Source: Planosporangium mesophilum
Lineage (GTDB): Bacteria > Actinomycetota > Actinomycetes > Mycobacteriales > Micromonosporaceae
DNA length: 64,000 nt
Assembly: GCF_016863255.1 (NCBI RefSeq)
Contig: NZ_BOON01000024.1
Location: forward strand, 124,001 to 188,000
Reading direction: 5' to 3'
Part shown: positions 7,501 through 16,415 of the stretch, one piece after another
Position numbering within the stretch: position 1 is the stretch's first letter
How the letters are laid out: every line of letters starts with the position of its first letter
Made by a program: the position numbers and the translations under genes
The notes under the pieces: generated by a model
The model's database searches: none
What the model saw: the letters and a program-made list of their open reading frames with translations, nothing else
Told to the model about the DNA's origin: nothing

Positions 7501-9904
7501 CCTCGTCGCGCACGAGCGCTGGCTCGACCTCGGCGACTACCTGACCGCTGTCGCGGCGCTCTGCGTCCGGCTGGTCGTGAAGGGGCAGACCCGGGAGGCC
7601 CAGGTCTGGTACGAGCGCGGCCGCGCCCGGCTGGCGTCCGGCGGCGAGGCCGAGGGCGCGGCGTTCTGCATGGCGGCCGCGACCGTACCGGCGCAGTTCG
7701 GCCGGCCGGACGAGGCGGCGACCGGGGTGGAGTCGCTGGACCGGTTCCTCGAGATCAACCCCCACAACCTCGCCCAGCAGATCAACCTGCGTACCGTCGA
7801 GCTGTTCACGGCGGTCGAGCAGGACGAGGTCGGTGAGCCGTTCGAGGTGGCGGCGAAGCGGTTCGCGCGCCTCGGGCTGCGCCCCGGAGACATGCTCTCC
7901 GAGCAGCGCCTGGTCTACCTCGCCCTGGCGATGGGCAGGCTCGCCCGCTGTCGCAAGGCGGCTCCCACCGCGGCCGAAGACGAGCGCGCCCGCCTGCTCG
8001 CCGAGGCCGAGCAGGCGCTCAAGGACCTGGCGAAGGGCGCCAACAACTCGATCCTGCGCGCGTACGTGCAGGTCGGCCGGGCCGATCTCGCGGTCCTCCG
8101 GGGACGTCCCGAGCAGGCGCTGCGCGACCTGCTGCGCGCCGAGACGCGCGAGCTTCGGCTGTACGCGCCGATGATCGCGTACGAGACGGCGCGGGTACGC
8201 GCCCGCGCCTACGGGCTGCTCGACGAGCCGGAGCTGGCCGCGCAGCATGCCCGGTACGCCCTGATGATCGCCACCCAGCAGCAGTGGCTCTACCGGGCCC
8301 GCTGGGTGCGCATCGAGTTCGCCGTCAACGACGCGGCGTCCGCGCCCAGCGGCGCGGCCACGAAGACGAGCAGCGGCAACGGCGGGGCCCTGAACGGGCG
8401 GCGCCTGGCCGCCCTGCAACAGGTCAGCCTCGCCGCCGCGACCGTACTGGACCCGCGCGAGCTGGCCCGGGTCGCGCTCGACGAGACGTTGAAGATCCTC
8501 GGCGCCGAGCGCGCGTACCTGTTCCTGGTCGACGCCGAACGCGACCGGCTCGTGCCGCACCTGGGCCGGGACGCCGGCGGTCGCGACATCGACCAGCTCA
8601 CCGGGTACAGCTCCACGCTGGTCGAACGGGTCCGCGACACCGGCGAGGCGCTTGTGGTGACCGGCAGCGAGGAGGGCGTGGCCCTCGGTTCGCGGAGCGC
8701 GCTCGTCCACGGGCTGCGCAGCATCATGATCGCGCCGCTGCAGTTCGACGGGCGGGTACTCGGCGTGGTCTACCTCGACAGCCGGGTGGCCAAGGGCATC
8801 TTCACCGCCGAGGACGTCGACATCCTGACCGCCGTCACCCACCACGTAGGTGTGTCGCTGGAGACCGCCCGCGCCGCCCAGTTGGAGGTTGTCGCCCAGA
8901 CGGCGCGCCGCCAGCGGGACGTCGCGGAGACGTTGCGCGCGGCCATGGGTGAGCTGAGCGCCACGCTGGACCCGGACGAGGTGATGCACCACCTGTTGCG
9001 GGCGGTGACCCGCCTGCTGCCGGGCGACGCCGCGGCGTTGCTGCGGCCGACCGGCGACCGGGTCGCCCTGGTCGTGGGCTTCGGCTCGGAGCAGCTGTCC
9101 GCCGCGGCGGGCCGGACCTTCAGCGCTGACAACGACACCGCGCTGGCCGACCTCGCGCACCTGACCGGCCCGTACGTCGCGGCGGGTGACACCGGGTGGA
9201 ACGGACCGCTCGGCGCGCTGCTCGGCCGGCCCCGCTCGTGGCTTGCGATCCCGCTGATCTCGCGCGACGAGTCACTCGGCACCCTGCTGGTCGGCTCGGC
9301 CCGTACCGAGGTGCCGGAGGACGCCCAGGTGCAGGTGGCGGCGGCGCTCGTCGGACAGGGCATGATCGCGTACGAGAACGCCCGGCTGTTCAGCCAGGTG
9401 CGGCGGATGGCGACGATCGACGGCCTGACCGGGTTGTACAACCGCAACCACTTCTTCGCCGAGGCGGGACGGCAGTTGCAGCTCGCGCAGCGCCACCGCC
9501 GCCCGATCGCCGTCATCATGCTCGACGTCGACCACTTCAAGCGGATCAACGACACGTACGGGCACCCGGTCGGTGACGAGGTGATCCGTACGATCGCCGC
9601 CCGCCTGCGCGAGAGTACCCGCGACACCGACGTGGTGGGCCGGTACGGCGGTGAGGAGTTCGTACTCGTCACGCCCGAGACCGGCGGTGGCGCCACGCTG
9701 CTGGCCGAGCGGCTGCGGACCGCCATCTGTGAGCGGCCGGTCGAGACCGAGGCCGGTCCGCTGCCGGTCACCATCAGCGTCGGAGTGGCCCATGTGGACA
9801 GTGGCGAGCAGGACCTCAGCCAACTGCTGGAGCGCGCCGACAGCGCGCTGTACGTGGCGAAGCAGCATGGCCGCAACCGGGTCGAGGTGATGGTGTCGAA
9901 GTGA
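4535..9904 (+). CDS. Ser/Thr protein kinase - AAA ATPase - GAF - GGDEF signalling protein
   Basis: A 1,789-residue multidomain sensor. Residues about 20-280 form a eukaryotic-type protein kinase: glycine loop ELGRGAETVVYRV, K47, catalytic HRD at 138-140, DFG at 158-160, APE at 180-182. About 305-560 is an ATPase with Walker A QPGGGKSRL near residue 330 and Walker B LHLDDVQW, as in LuxR/LAL-type STAND proteins. Then comes a long helical repeat region to about 1280, two GAF-type sensor domains (about 1290-1440 and 1470-1615), and a C-terminal diguanylate cyclase with GGEEF near 1705 and an RDTD I-site five residues before it. The kinase and cyclase both look catalytically intact. No membrane anchor is obvious. 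The GTG start at 4535 follows a G-rich region; ATG 4541 is an alternative. It would couple phosphorylation and small-ligand sensing to c-di-GMP production. Confidence 0.93.
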   Translation: MSMNLGTARGTFPDVSFPDVEVISELGRGAETVVYRVRRHGVEYALKLLGAPGVDADRALAAVRREAALLGCVDHPLLPRIFEVGLADAGPYLILELIEGDPLSHALRAGRFDEARTLRLAIDVVGPLAAAHRSGLVHRDVKPDNVMITPDGTARLIDFGLAARDGAQGGAVAGTLIYSAPEQSGMLKRPVDGRSDLYALGAVLYECLTGAPPFQSDDAGELIRLHATTPAPDLRTARPDVSQTFAAIIHKLLAKDPDDRYPNGESLLADLERLRAEPRSVFAVGTVEGRTMVIRGQDTLVGRDHEMAVLTGRWRKARSRRGGVALVQGQPGGGKSRLVREVATMVRADGRLVLHGKCVPDDPVPLAPLRAAVEQYLRDIDQLPQDERDDELARLRLAVGPGGALLKALSPMLGALAPAPELDSGDDRHEQFTNAVAAFLIHLAEAAGGAVLHLDDVQWLDAATRRVLQQIAVRLSDVPLLVVATARDDADNRPAVDVFRAEMAEALDTVVSLEDLSDRTVADLVAAHLGAMRVDRRVINQLVTRVGGNPFTIVEYVRAVIDAGLMTPSWDGWRLDLAGLDRLELSGDALDLVLRRMDGFSAETRRLLTVGAALGVRFSVSLVARVCESDLDQALDELAEAEARRLLTAVDGGYAFLHDRIREALLARLDPAELRRLHQRIAEALDAEALDAEAADAEARESAGSNNPERVYAMARHYARGESDRTPEKVFATGAAAGRLALAAHAPAEALDFLEAAAAAAAVGGFAPGTDFHRALGVACTRAGRFVEALEHLERALAAESDRLRRADLLAQLAYVHASAWDPDRAWDTVCRGMAELGSPIPRGRFALVVTTLMSFLAGLVIGLTKIGFGTVSGEKRERYRLQAVFYDVGSYASTLGMRLKRRAIVSFRSLYAINRLGPGVEYTRHMSGFGLVANIAGRHRLAERLFDRSAAVAAEIGDPALVGYVEWKRGAGAVMGQAEGGELVWQRILVAHERWLDLGDYLTAVAALCVRLVVKGQTREAQVWYERGRARLASGGEAEGAAFCMAAATVPAQFGRPDEAATGVESLDRFLEINPHNLAQQINLRTVELFTAVEQDEVGEPFEVAAKRFARLGLRPGDMLSEQRLVYLALAMGRLARCRKAAPTAAEDERARLLAEAEQALKDLAKGANNSILRAYVQVGRADLAVLRGRPEQALRDLLRAETRELRLYAPMIAYETARVRARAYGLLDEPELAAQHARYALMIATQQQWLYRARWVRIEFAVNDAASAPSGAATKTSSGNGGALNGRRLAALQQVSLAAATVLDPRELARVALDETLKILGAERAYLFLVDAERDRLVPHLGRDAGGRDIDQLTGYSSTLVERVRDTGEALVVTGSEEGVALGSRSALVHGLRSIMIAPLQFDGRVLGVVYLDSRVAKGIFTAEDVDILTAVTHHVGVSLETARAAQLEVVAQTARRQRDVAETLRAAMGELSATLDPDEVMHHLLRAVTRLLPGDAAALLRPTGDRVALVVGFGSEQLSAAAGRTFSADNDTALADLAHLTGPYVAAGDTGWNGPLGALLGRPRSWLAIPLISRDESLGTLLVGSARTEVPEDAQVQVAAALVGQGMIAYENARLFSQVRRMATIDGLTGLYNRNHFFAEAGRQLQLAQRHRRPIAVIMLDVDHFKRINDTYGHPVGDEVIRTIAARLRESTRDTDVVGRYGGEEFVLVTPETGGGATLLAERLRTAICERPVETEAGPLPVTISVGVAHVDSGEQDLSQLLERADSALYVAKQHGRNRVEVMVSK

Positions 9905-9934
9905 CGGTGTCGAAGTGACGGTGTCACAGTGACG
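9893..9934. repeat. Three tandem 14-bp repeats spanning two convergent stop codons
   Basis: The unit GTGTCGAAGTGACG occurs at 9893-9906 and 9907-9920, with a two-base variant at 9921-9934. The first copy carries the TGA of the kinase gene and the third carries the stop of the convergent MFS gene. Confidence 0.9.
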
Positions 9935-11399
9935 AGGATTCCGGCGCGGGTTGCCGGCTCGGCTCGGCACGCTCGGCCAGCAGCCGCCGTACCGCGGTGA
10001 TGTCACCCGGTGAGGTACGCGACGCCAGGTAGTACATCAGCGCGGTCGGTACGAAGAACAGCTGGAAGAGAGCGAGCCCGGTGGCGTAGTTGCCCGGCGG
10101 CGGCAGCGCGGTCGACAGCGACCGGAACACCACCCCGACCAGGCCGTTGCCGGCGGCCCGGCCGACGCCGTTGACGAGGTTGCCCGCGCTGTACACGGTC
10201 GCCCGGTGCTCGGGTGGGTTGACGTCGGCGATCAGCGCGAACCAGTTCGGCGAGTTCGCCGACGTCAGCGCCAGCGCGACCAGCGCGGTGAGGAACGTCA
10301 GCGCCATCGCCGGCTCGGTGACGATGCTGGCGAGGACGGCCCGGGCGACCATGGCGCCGCCCGCGTCGGTCGGCGCGTCGATCCGCAGCGGGGCGTAGAA
10401 GAGCAGGACGTACAGCGGGACGCCGGCGAGGATGCCGGTCGCCGCGACGAGCGCGCGGCCGCGCAGCGTACGCCGCTGCAGCCGGTCACCCACCAGACCG
10501 CCGACGATCGACAGCACCCCGCCGAGCTGGAACAGGATGGCGAACAGGCTGCCGATGAGGATCGCGGTGGCCTCCGGGTACCCCTGGGCCTCCGCCTTCG
10601 ACTGCAGCAGGCGCGGCAGCCACACCAGCGAACCGAACGTCACCTGCGCGGTGAGCCCCTGCAGGACCAGCCAGACGTTGCTGCGCCGGCGCAGGATCGC
10701 CGGCAGGTCGTCCCGGCCGATCCGGTAGGAGTAGTCGCCGCCCGCCTCGAAGACGCGGGCCAGTTCCGGCTCGCTCTGCCCGCGCCGGATGTCGTACGTG
10801 AACAGGTAGGCGAGCGTCGCGGCGACTCCGACCCCGGCGAGCAGCCAGAAGGGCCGACGCCAGTCGGCGCCGCCGAGCACCCCGCCCAGCAGCGTGCCGG
10901 CGAGCGTACCCACGCCCTGCGACAGGCCCCACAGGCTCATGACCAGGCCGCGGCGGCGGGGTGAGATCAGGTCGGTGACGACCGAGTAGCCCACCGAGCC
11001 GACCGCGCCGAGCCCGAGGCTGGCCACCAGCTGGGCGGCGAAGAAGGCCACCCAGCCGTCCGCCAGGGCGGTACCGGCCAGCCCGGCGGCCCACAGCAGT
11101 GTGCCGATCATCAGCAGCGGCTTGCGGTTGGACCGGTCGCCCCGGTACGCCCAGAACACCCCGGCGAGCGCGGTGACCAGGAAGCTGACCGCGGTGACCA
11201 GGCCGATGCCGCTCTCGCTGCTGCCGAGGTTTCGGCTGATCGGGCTGACCAGCGGCGGCACCAGGCCGATCGCCACGTTGTCCAGCGAGGCGAGGACGAC
11301 GAAGACCACGACGCTGTACACGCGGTGCGGTGCACTGCCGGTGATGGCGTTACGGGGGCTACCGCCCCGGCGCCCGGTCATGCTCGTCATGTCCGGCAC
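9924..11399 (-). CDS. Major facilitator superfamily transporter
   Basis: A 491-residue membrane protein with about 12 hydrophobic segments. The cytoplasmic loop between helices 2 and 3 carries the MFS motif A-like WAYRGDRSNRK, and a central loop separates the two halves. Loop features such as SPRRRGLVMSLWGLSQGVG resemble the spinster/phthalate-permease branch. The substrate is not predictable. The start is GTG at 11399, only 4 nt after the stop of the upstream acetyltransferase gene, so the two are probably translated together; ATG 11390 is an alternative. The gene ends inside a 14-bp tandem repeat shared with the convergent kinase gene. Confidence 0.88.
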   Translation of the reverse strand: MPDMTSMTGRRGGSPRNAITGSAPHRVYSVVVFVVLASLDNVAIGLVPPLVSPISRNLGSSESGIGLVTAVSFLVTALAGVFWAYRGDRSNRKPLLMIGTLLWAAGLAGTALADGWVAFFAAQLVASLGLGAVGSVGYSVVTDLISPRRRGLVMSLWGLSQGVGTLAGTLLGGVLGGADWRRPFWLLAGVGVAATLAYLFTYDIRRGQSEPELARVFEAGGDYSYRIGRDDLPAILRRRSNVWLVLQGLTAQVTFGSLVWLPRLLQSKAEAQGYPEATAILIGSLFAILFQLGGVLSIVGGLVGDRLQRRTLRGRALVAATGILAGVPLYVLLFYAPLRIDAPTDAGGAMVARAVLASIVTEPAMALTFLTALVALALTSANSPNWFALIADVNPPEHRATVYSAGNLVNGVGRAAGNGLVGVVFRSLSTALPPPGNYATGLALFQLFFVPTALMYYLASRTSPGDITAVRRLLAERAEPSRQPAPESSSL

Positions 11400-11403
11400 T
11401 GTC

Positions 11404-11940
11404 TCAGGAGCCCCCGCGAAGGTCCAGCGCGCAGAAGACCTTGTCGTACCGGTGCTCGCCGACCGCCACGAAGTCCGCCAGCCGCCCGTACTCCACGAAG
11501 CCCAGGCTCCGGTACAGCGTCAGCGCCCGGTCGTTGTCACCGCGCGCGTCCAGCGTGAGCACCTCGATGCCCCGTTCGCGCGCCGCGTCCACCAGCGCCG
11601 CCGTCAGCGCCCGTCCCACGCCACGGCCCTGCGCGGCCCCGTCGACGGCGACCTTCTCCAGGTCGGCGTGCGGCTGGTGGGTCGGCCGGGCGTAGCGGCG
11701 CCAGTACCCGACCCCGACCAGGTCCGAGCCGTCGTACGCGGCCCGCAGTGCCGCGTCACCGGCCAGGGCGGCGAGCCCGACCTCGGCGAGCAGCGCCGTG
11801 ACCTCGTCGGCGGACGGGGGTTCGACCCAGCCCAGCGCCGCGCCGTCGGCGACGAGGCCGGCCAGGATCTCGTGCGCCCGCCCGACGAACAGGTCGGAGT
11901 CGAAACGATCGACGGCGTCAACGATCCGCAGGCCGGTCAT
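11404..11940 (-). CDS. GNAT-family N-acetyltransferase
   Basis: A 178-residue cytoplasmic acetyltransferase. The acetyl-CoA pyrophosphate loop is visible as AAQGRGVGRALTAAL, preceded by the strand DLEKVAVD and followed by LTLDARGDNDRALTLYRSLGFVEYGR, the usual C-terminal GNAT segment. The acceptor substrate is unknown. ATG 11940 is chosen over ATG 11970 because it sits six bases after TACGGT, a -10 hexamer giving a leaderless message. The downstream MFS gene starts 4 nt after this stop, suggesting an acetylation-export or resistance pair, which is inference only. Confidence 0.85.
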   Translation of the reverse strand: MTGLRIVDAVDRFDSDLFVGRAHEILAGLVADGAALGWVEPPSADEVTALLAEVGLAALAGDAALRAAYDGSDLVGVGYWRRYARPTHQPHADLEKVAVDGAAQGRGVGRALTAALVDAARERGIEVLTLDARGDNDRALTLYRSLGFVEYGRLADFVAVGEHRYDKVFCALDLRGGS

Positions 11941-11946
11941 GAGACG

Positions 11947-11952
11947 ACCGTA
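11947..11952 (-). promoter_or_regulatory. -10 element for a leaderless transcript (GNAT gene)
   Basis: TACGGT on the minus strand followed by six bases and the ATG at 11940. No Shine-Dalgarno is present. Confidence 0.5.
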
Positions 11953-11988
11953 CTTGACCGCGGGCGCCATCCATCGAAGGATCTATTG

Positions 11989-12981
11989 ATGCGCGCAACC
12001 GAACCGGTGACGCTCGGCCGCACCGACCTCGTGGTGACCCGACTGGGGCTGGGGCTCGCCCCGATCGGCGGCCTCTACGAACCCGTGGGCGATACCCGGG
12101 CGGTCGCCACCGTCGACCGGGCGTGGCAGCGGGGGCTGCGGCTGTTCGACACCGCGCCGCTGTACGGGTACGGGCTGTCCGAGCGCCGGGCCGGCGCGGC
12201 GCTGGCCCGCCGCCCGCGCGACGGGTACGTCCTGTCCACCAAGATCGGCCGGCTGCTGGAGCCCGACGGCCCCGACACCGACGACGTCTGGGCGGAGGTG
12301 GCCGACGGCGTTGCGCCCCGGTTCGACTTCTCCTACCCGGCGGTGCGCGCGTCGCTTTCGGCCAGCCTCGAACGGCTCGGCCTCGACCGGGTCGACGTGC
12401 TGCACATCCACGACCCCGACAACCACTTCGACGCCGCGCTCACCGGCGCCTACCGCGCCCTGGCCGACCTCCGCGAGGCCGGTGTGATCGGGGCGGTCGG
12501 AGCCGGCATGAACCAGGCGCCGATGCTGGCCCGCTTCGCCCGCGAGGCCGACGCCCCCGGCTTCGACTGCTTCCTGCTGGCCGGCCGGTACACCCTGCTC
12601 GACCAGTCGGGCCTGAACGAACTGCTGCCGCTGTGCGCCAAGCGGGGGATCGCGGTCCTCGCCGGTGGCGTCTACAACTCCGGCCTGCTGGCCGATCCGC
12701 AGCCCGGGGCGACCTACAATTACGCCCCCGCGCCCGCGCCGGTACTGGCGAAGGCGCTGGCCATCCGGGAGGTGTGCGACCGTCACGGGGTGCCGTTGCC
12801 GGCCGCCGCGATCCAGTTCCCGCTCGGCCACCCGGCGGTGACCAGCGTGGTCATCGGCGCACGCTCGCCGGAGGAGGTCGACGAGAACATCGCGCTGTTC
12901 GAGTACCCGATCCCGGCGGCGCTGTGGGCCGACCTCACATCTGAGGGCCTGCTGCCCGACCACGTGCCGACACCGGAGTGA
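11989..12981 (+). CDS. Aldo/keto reductase (L-fucose/aldose dehydrogenase-like)
   Basis: A 330-residue NAD(P)-dependent TIM-barrel oxidoreductase. The family tetrad is visible: Asp in LFDTAPLYG, Tyr in the same segment, Lys in LSTKIGRLL, and His in VLHIHDPDN. The C-terminal cofactor-binding segment is HPAVTSVVIGARSPEEV. The sequence pattern (GLGLAPIGGLYEPV, YGYGLSERRAGAAL) matches the branch containing L-fucose dehydrogenase, pyridoxal 4-dehydrogenase and D-threo-aldose dehydrogenase. ATG 11989 has a GAAGGA Shine-Dalgarno 8 nt upstream. It is divergent from the acetyltransferase gene. The exact sugar substrate is unknown. Confidence 0.9.
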   Translation: MRATEPVTLGRTDLVVTRLGLGLAPIGGLYEPVGDTRAVATVDRAWQRGLRLFDTAPLYGYGLSERRAGAALARRPRDGYVLSTKIGRLLEPDGPDTDDVWAEVADGVAPRFDFSYPAVRASLSASLERLGLDRVDVLHIHDPDNHFDAALTGAYRALADLREAGVIGAVGAGMNQAPMLARFAREADAPGFDCFLLAGRYTLLDQSGLNELLPLCAKRGIAVLAGGVYNSGLLADPQPGATYNYAPAPAPVLAKALAIREVCDRHGVPLPAAAIQFPLGHPAVTSVVIGARSPEEVDENIALFEYPIPAALWADLTSEGLLPDHVPTPE

Positions 12982-13030
12982 TAGGTGGGGCGCCCACCGC
13001 GTGGTTCGCGACGGGCACCCCGTACCCGTA

Positions 13031-13865
<835 letters not shown>

Positions 13866-14406
13866 CCGTGGGGCCCGCGATCGCGGACGTAGCCGACGGT
13901 AGGCATGGCCTCCGCGTCACCGCCAAGCATTCGGCCAAATTCGTGATGTTCTTCATTTCTGGTCGTGCACATCGTGAAAAATGTATACGGACAGTTACGA
14001 ACAATGGGTGGCCCCGGCGGTTGTGGGACACGCGGGTACTCCCGCGAGGAACCATTGGTACCGCCCGATTCCGGCCTGTTTCACCCTATGTCTGGGAGTC
14101 CGTGGTCGCACGCCACCACGCCGGTGGCGTCGTTGTACTCCGCGCTTCGGTCCGACTTGTCCACCCTCGACCGTGGACGGCGTTACGTCCTGTAATCGGT
14201 CCCGGCGTCCCGACTGGCGCCACTCGTACGGGTGACGTCGGCCTGGTGGTCGCAGCGAAACGGCGGCATCCGTCAATGGGTGGACGGAGTCCGTCGCCGT
14301 CCGCTGTCGCCACACCGGACTCTCTGTCCGGCCGGCTGTCGGCCGGCGGCGTCAGGACACGACGGCGGTTGGTCCCGGCGGCGCTGGTGCCGGTCGTCGC
14401 GCCGGC

Positions 14407-14448
14407 GTCCGGATCACCGTCCGGATCACCGTCCGGATCACCGTCCGG
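14407..14448. repeat. 12-bp tandem repeat, three full copies
   Basis: GTCCGGATCACC occurs at 14407-14418, 14419-14430 and 14431-14442, followed by a partial GTCCGG. Confidence 0.9.
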
Positions 14449-14452
14449 CGGT

Positions 14453-14503
14453 GAACCATGAAGTGCCGGGGACCATGAAGTGTTGTGGACCATGAAGTGT
14501 TGT
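14453..14503. repeat. 17-bp tandem repeat, three copies
   Basis: GGACCATGAAGTGTTGT occurs exactly at 14470-14486 and 14487-14503, with a diverged copy at 14453-14469. It lies about 80 bp upstream of the PfkB kinase start. Confidence 0.9.
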
Positions 14504-14584
14504 GGACCGCGACGTCGGACCCCGCCGGCCGTAATCGGCGGAGACCGCGGGTTAGTTCACCAACCGGGTGGGCAGGACCTCGAC

Positions 14585-15589
14585 GTGGTCGGTCACGTCA
14601 TGGTCTTCGTCCCGGCGCCGCGACTGACGGTAACCATCGAGTTGCTCGCCGGAGCGCCCGACATCCACCTGCACCCGGGCGGCCAGGGCGTGTGGCAGGC
14701 CAGGATGCTGCGGGCGATGGATACGCGGGTGGTGCTGTGCGCGGTCTTCGGCGGTGAGACCGGCCAGGTCACGCGTGACCTGCTCGCCGACACCGACCTC
14801 GAGGTACGGGCGGTGGACGGCGAGTCGCGCACCGGCGCGTACGTCCACGACCGGCGCGGCGGGGACCGGATCGACGTGGCGGAGATGCCGGGTGAGCCGC
14901 TGAGCCGGCACGAGGTGGACGAGCTGTACGGCCTGGCGCTGGCCGAGGGGCTGCGCGCCGGCGTATGCCTGCTGGGTGGGCCGGGCCATCCGCCGGTGGT
15001 CGAGCCGGAGGTGTACCGGCGGCTCGCGGCCGACCTGAGCGCCAACGGCTGTTTGGTCGTCGCCGACCTGCGCGGCGCGCACCTGCACGCGGCGGCGGCC
15101 GGCGGGGTGCGGCTGATCAAGGTCAGTCACGAGGAGCTCCTGATCGACGGCGACGCCGGCGCGGACACCCTCGATGAGCTGGTACGCGCCGCGTCCGCGC
15201 TGCGCCGCGAGGGCGTCGAGACGGTGATCGTGACCCGGGGACAGCACCCGGCCCTGGCGTTGATCGGCGACGAGGTGTACGAGGTGGTGGCGCCCCTGCT
15301 GGAGGCGGTCGACACGAAGGGCGCGGGCGACTCGACGATCGCGGCGATCGTGGCCAGCATCGCCCAGCACGAGGACCTCGCCGACGCGATCCGCACCGGT
15401 GTCGCCGCCGGCACGCTCAACGTCACGCGCCACGGCCTCGGCAGCGGGCAGCGTGAGGCGATCATGGAGCTGCGGGAACGGGTCCGGCTGCAGCCGGTAC
15501 GCGAGACCGGCGCGGAGCGGGGCACCTGGGAGGGCCCGCACCTGCGGGCTACCCCGGAAGAGCTGGCGGAACGGATCCGACCGAGATGA
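14585..15589 (+). CDS. PfkB-family carbohydrate kinase (1-phosphofructokinase-like)
   Basis: A 334-residue sugar kinase of the ribokinase/PfkB fold. The N-terminus (VFVPAPRLTVTIEL) resembles 1-phosphofructokinases. The first signature is HPGGQGVWQARML, and the ATP/anion-hole signature with catalytic Asp is DTKGAGDSTIAAI near the C-terminus. Soluble and cytoplasmic. The start is uncertain: GTG 14585 has GCAGGA 7 nt upstream, while ATG 14600 would remove five residues and lacks a Shine-Dalgarno. The stop overlaps the start of surE by 4 bp (ATGA), so the two are translationally coupled. The pairing suggests linked phosphorylation and dephosphorylation of a sugar or nucleotide; the substrate is unknown. 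Confidence 0.85.
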   Translation: MVGHVMVFVPAPRLTVTIELLAGAPDIHLHPGGQGVWQARMLRAMDTRVVLCAVFGGETGQVTRDLLADTDLEVRAVDGESRTGAYVHDRRGGDRIDVAEMPGEPLSRHEVDELYGLALAEGLRAGVCLLGGPGHPPVVEPEVYRRLAADLSANGCLVVADLRGAHLHAAAAGGVRLIKVSHEELLIDGDAGADTLDELVRAASALRREGVETVIVTRGQHPALALIGDEVYEVVAPLLEAVDTKGAGDSTIAAIVASIAQHEDLADAIRTGVAAGTLNVTRHGLGSGQREAIMELRERVRLQPVRETGAERGTWEGPHLRATPEELAERIRPR

Positions 15590-16359
15590 CACGGGTACTG
15601 GTCACCAACGACGACGGAATCGACTCGCCGGGCATCGCGTGCCTGGCCACCGCCGTCCGGGACGCCGGTCTGGAGGTGCTACTGGCCGCGCCGATCGCGG
15701 AGGCGTCCGGCAGTTCGGCGTCCATCACGGCGCACGAGAAGGACGGGCGGGTGTACCTGGAGGAGCGCGAGCTGCCCGACCTGCCCGCAGTGGAGACGTA
15801 CGCGGTCGCGGCGCCACCGGCGCTCATCACCTTGATCGCCACCCGTGGCGCCTTCGGTGAGCCGCCGGAGCTGGTGCTGTCCGGCATCAACCGCGGCGCC
15901 AACACCGGCCACGCGATCCTGCACTCCGGTACGGTCGGCGCCGCGCTGACCGGGGCGGCCAACGGCCGGCCGGCGCTGGCCGTGTCGCTGGACGTGGGCC
16001 TGGCCCCGGCCGGGACGCCGCACTGGGAGTCGTCCGCGCGGTTCGTGCGCGACCTGATACCCGTACTCCGCCGGGTGACCGTACCGGTGGTGCTCAACCT
16101 CAACACGCCCGACATCCCCGCCGACGAGGTGCGGGGGCTGCGGCACGCGAGCCTGGCCTCGTTCGGCATGGTGCAGACCAACTTCGAGGTCGACAGCGGC
16201 TACGTGCGGATGGAGGTCGTGGACGAGACGTCCCTGCACGAGCCGGGTACCGACGCGGCGCTGCTGATCGAGGGGTACGCCACGGTCACCGCCATCAGCC
16301 CGATCTTCGAGGTGTCCCAGGTGGATCTTGACGGCGTGCTCGAGCGGGTCAATCCCTGA
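15586..16359 (+). CDS. surE: 5'/3'-nucleotidase SurE
   Basis: A 257-residue metal-dependent phosphatase that removes phosphate from nucleoside monophosphates in the cytoplasm. It begins with the diagnostic VLVTNDDGIDSPG, whose two Asp residues bind the metal, followed by the Ser-rich segment APIAEASGSSASIT and the conserved LSGINRGANTG with the metal-binding Asn. Length is normal. Its ATG overlaps the stop of the PfkB kinase gene. A strong hairpin terminator follows at 16367-16395. SurE is often tied to stationary-phase survival; coupling to a PfkB kinase is less usual. Confidence 0.93.
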   Translation: MTRVLVTNDDGIDSPGIACLATAVRDAGLEVLLAAPIAEASGSSASITAHEKDGRVYLEERELPDLPAVETYAVAAPPALITLIATRGAFGEPPELVLSGINRGANTGHAILHSGTVGAALTGAANGRPALAVSLDVGLAPAGTPHWESSARFVRDLIPVLRRVTVPVVLNLNTPDIPADEVRGLRHASLASFGMVQTNFEVDSGYVRMEVVDETSLHEPGTDAALLIEGYATVTAISPIFEVSQVDLDGVLERVNP

Positions 16360-16366
16360 CACGACC

Positions 16367-16395
16367 GTGGCCCGGGAGGTCATCTCCCGGGCCAC
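16367..16395. terminator. Bidirectional hairpin terminator
   Basis: Perfect 12-bp arms GTGGCCCGGGAG (16367-16378) and CTCCCGGGCCAC (16384-16395) with a 5-nt loop, placed between the convergent ends of surE and the GH15 gene. There is no long T tract, as is usual in high-GC actinobacteria. Confidence 0.85.
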
Positions 16396-16415
16396 TGCCA
16401 CCTGCCGTCGATCGG

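Larger units (their letters stand above)
13866..14584. other. Gene-poor spacer with two tandem-repeat arrays
   Basis: About 720 bp between the riboswitch and the PfkB gene with no convincing coding frame; the frames present lack family character and good starts. The left 100 bp is relatively AT-rich and probably holds the promoter of the riboswitch transcript. The right end holds the arrays at 14407-14448 and 14453-14503. Confidence 0.6.

Noticed and set aside
4886-9160. Very long open frame on the strand opposite the giant kinase
   Set aside because: It mirrors the coding frame of a motif-complete protein; the translation is Arg/Val/Gly/Gln-rich with no domain. Long antisense frames are expected at this G/C content.
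13995-14493. Overlapping frames on both strands in the spacer before the PfkB gene
   Set aside because: No good starts, repeats inside the frames, and no consistent codon pattern.
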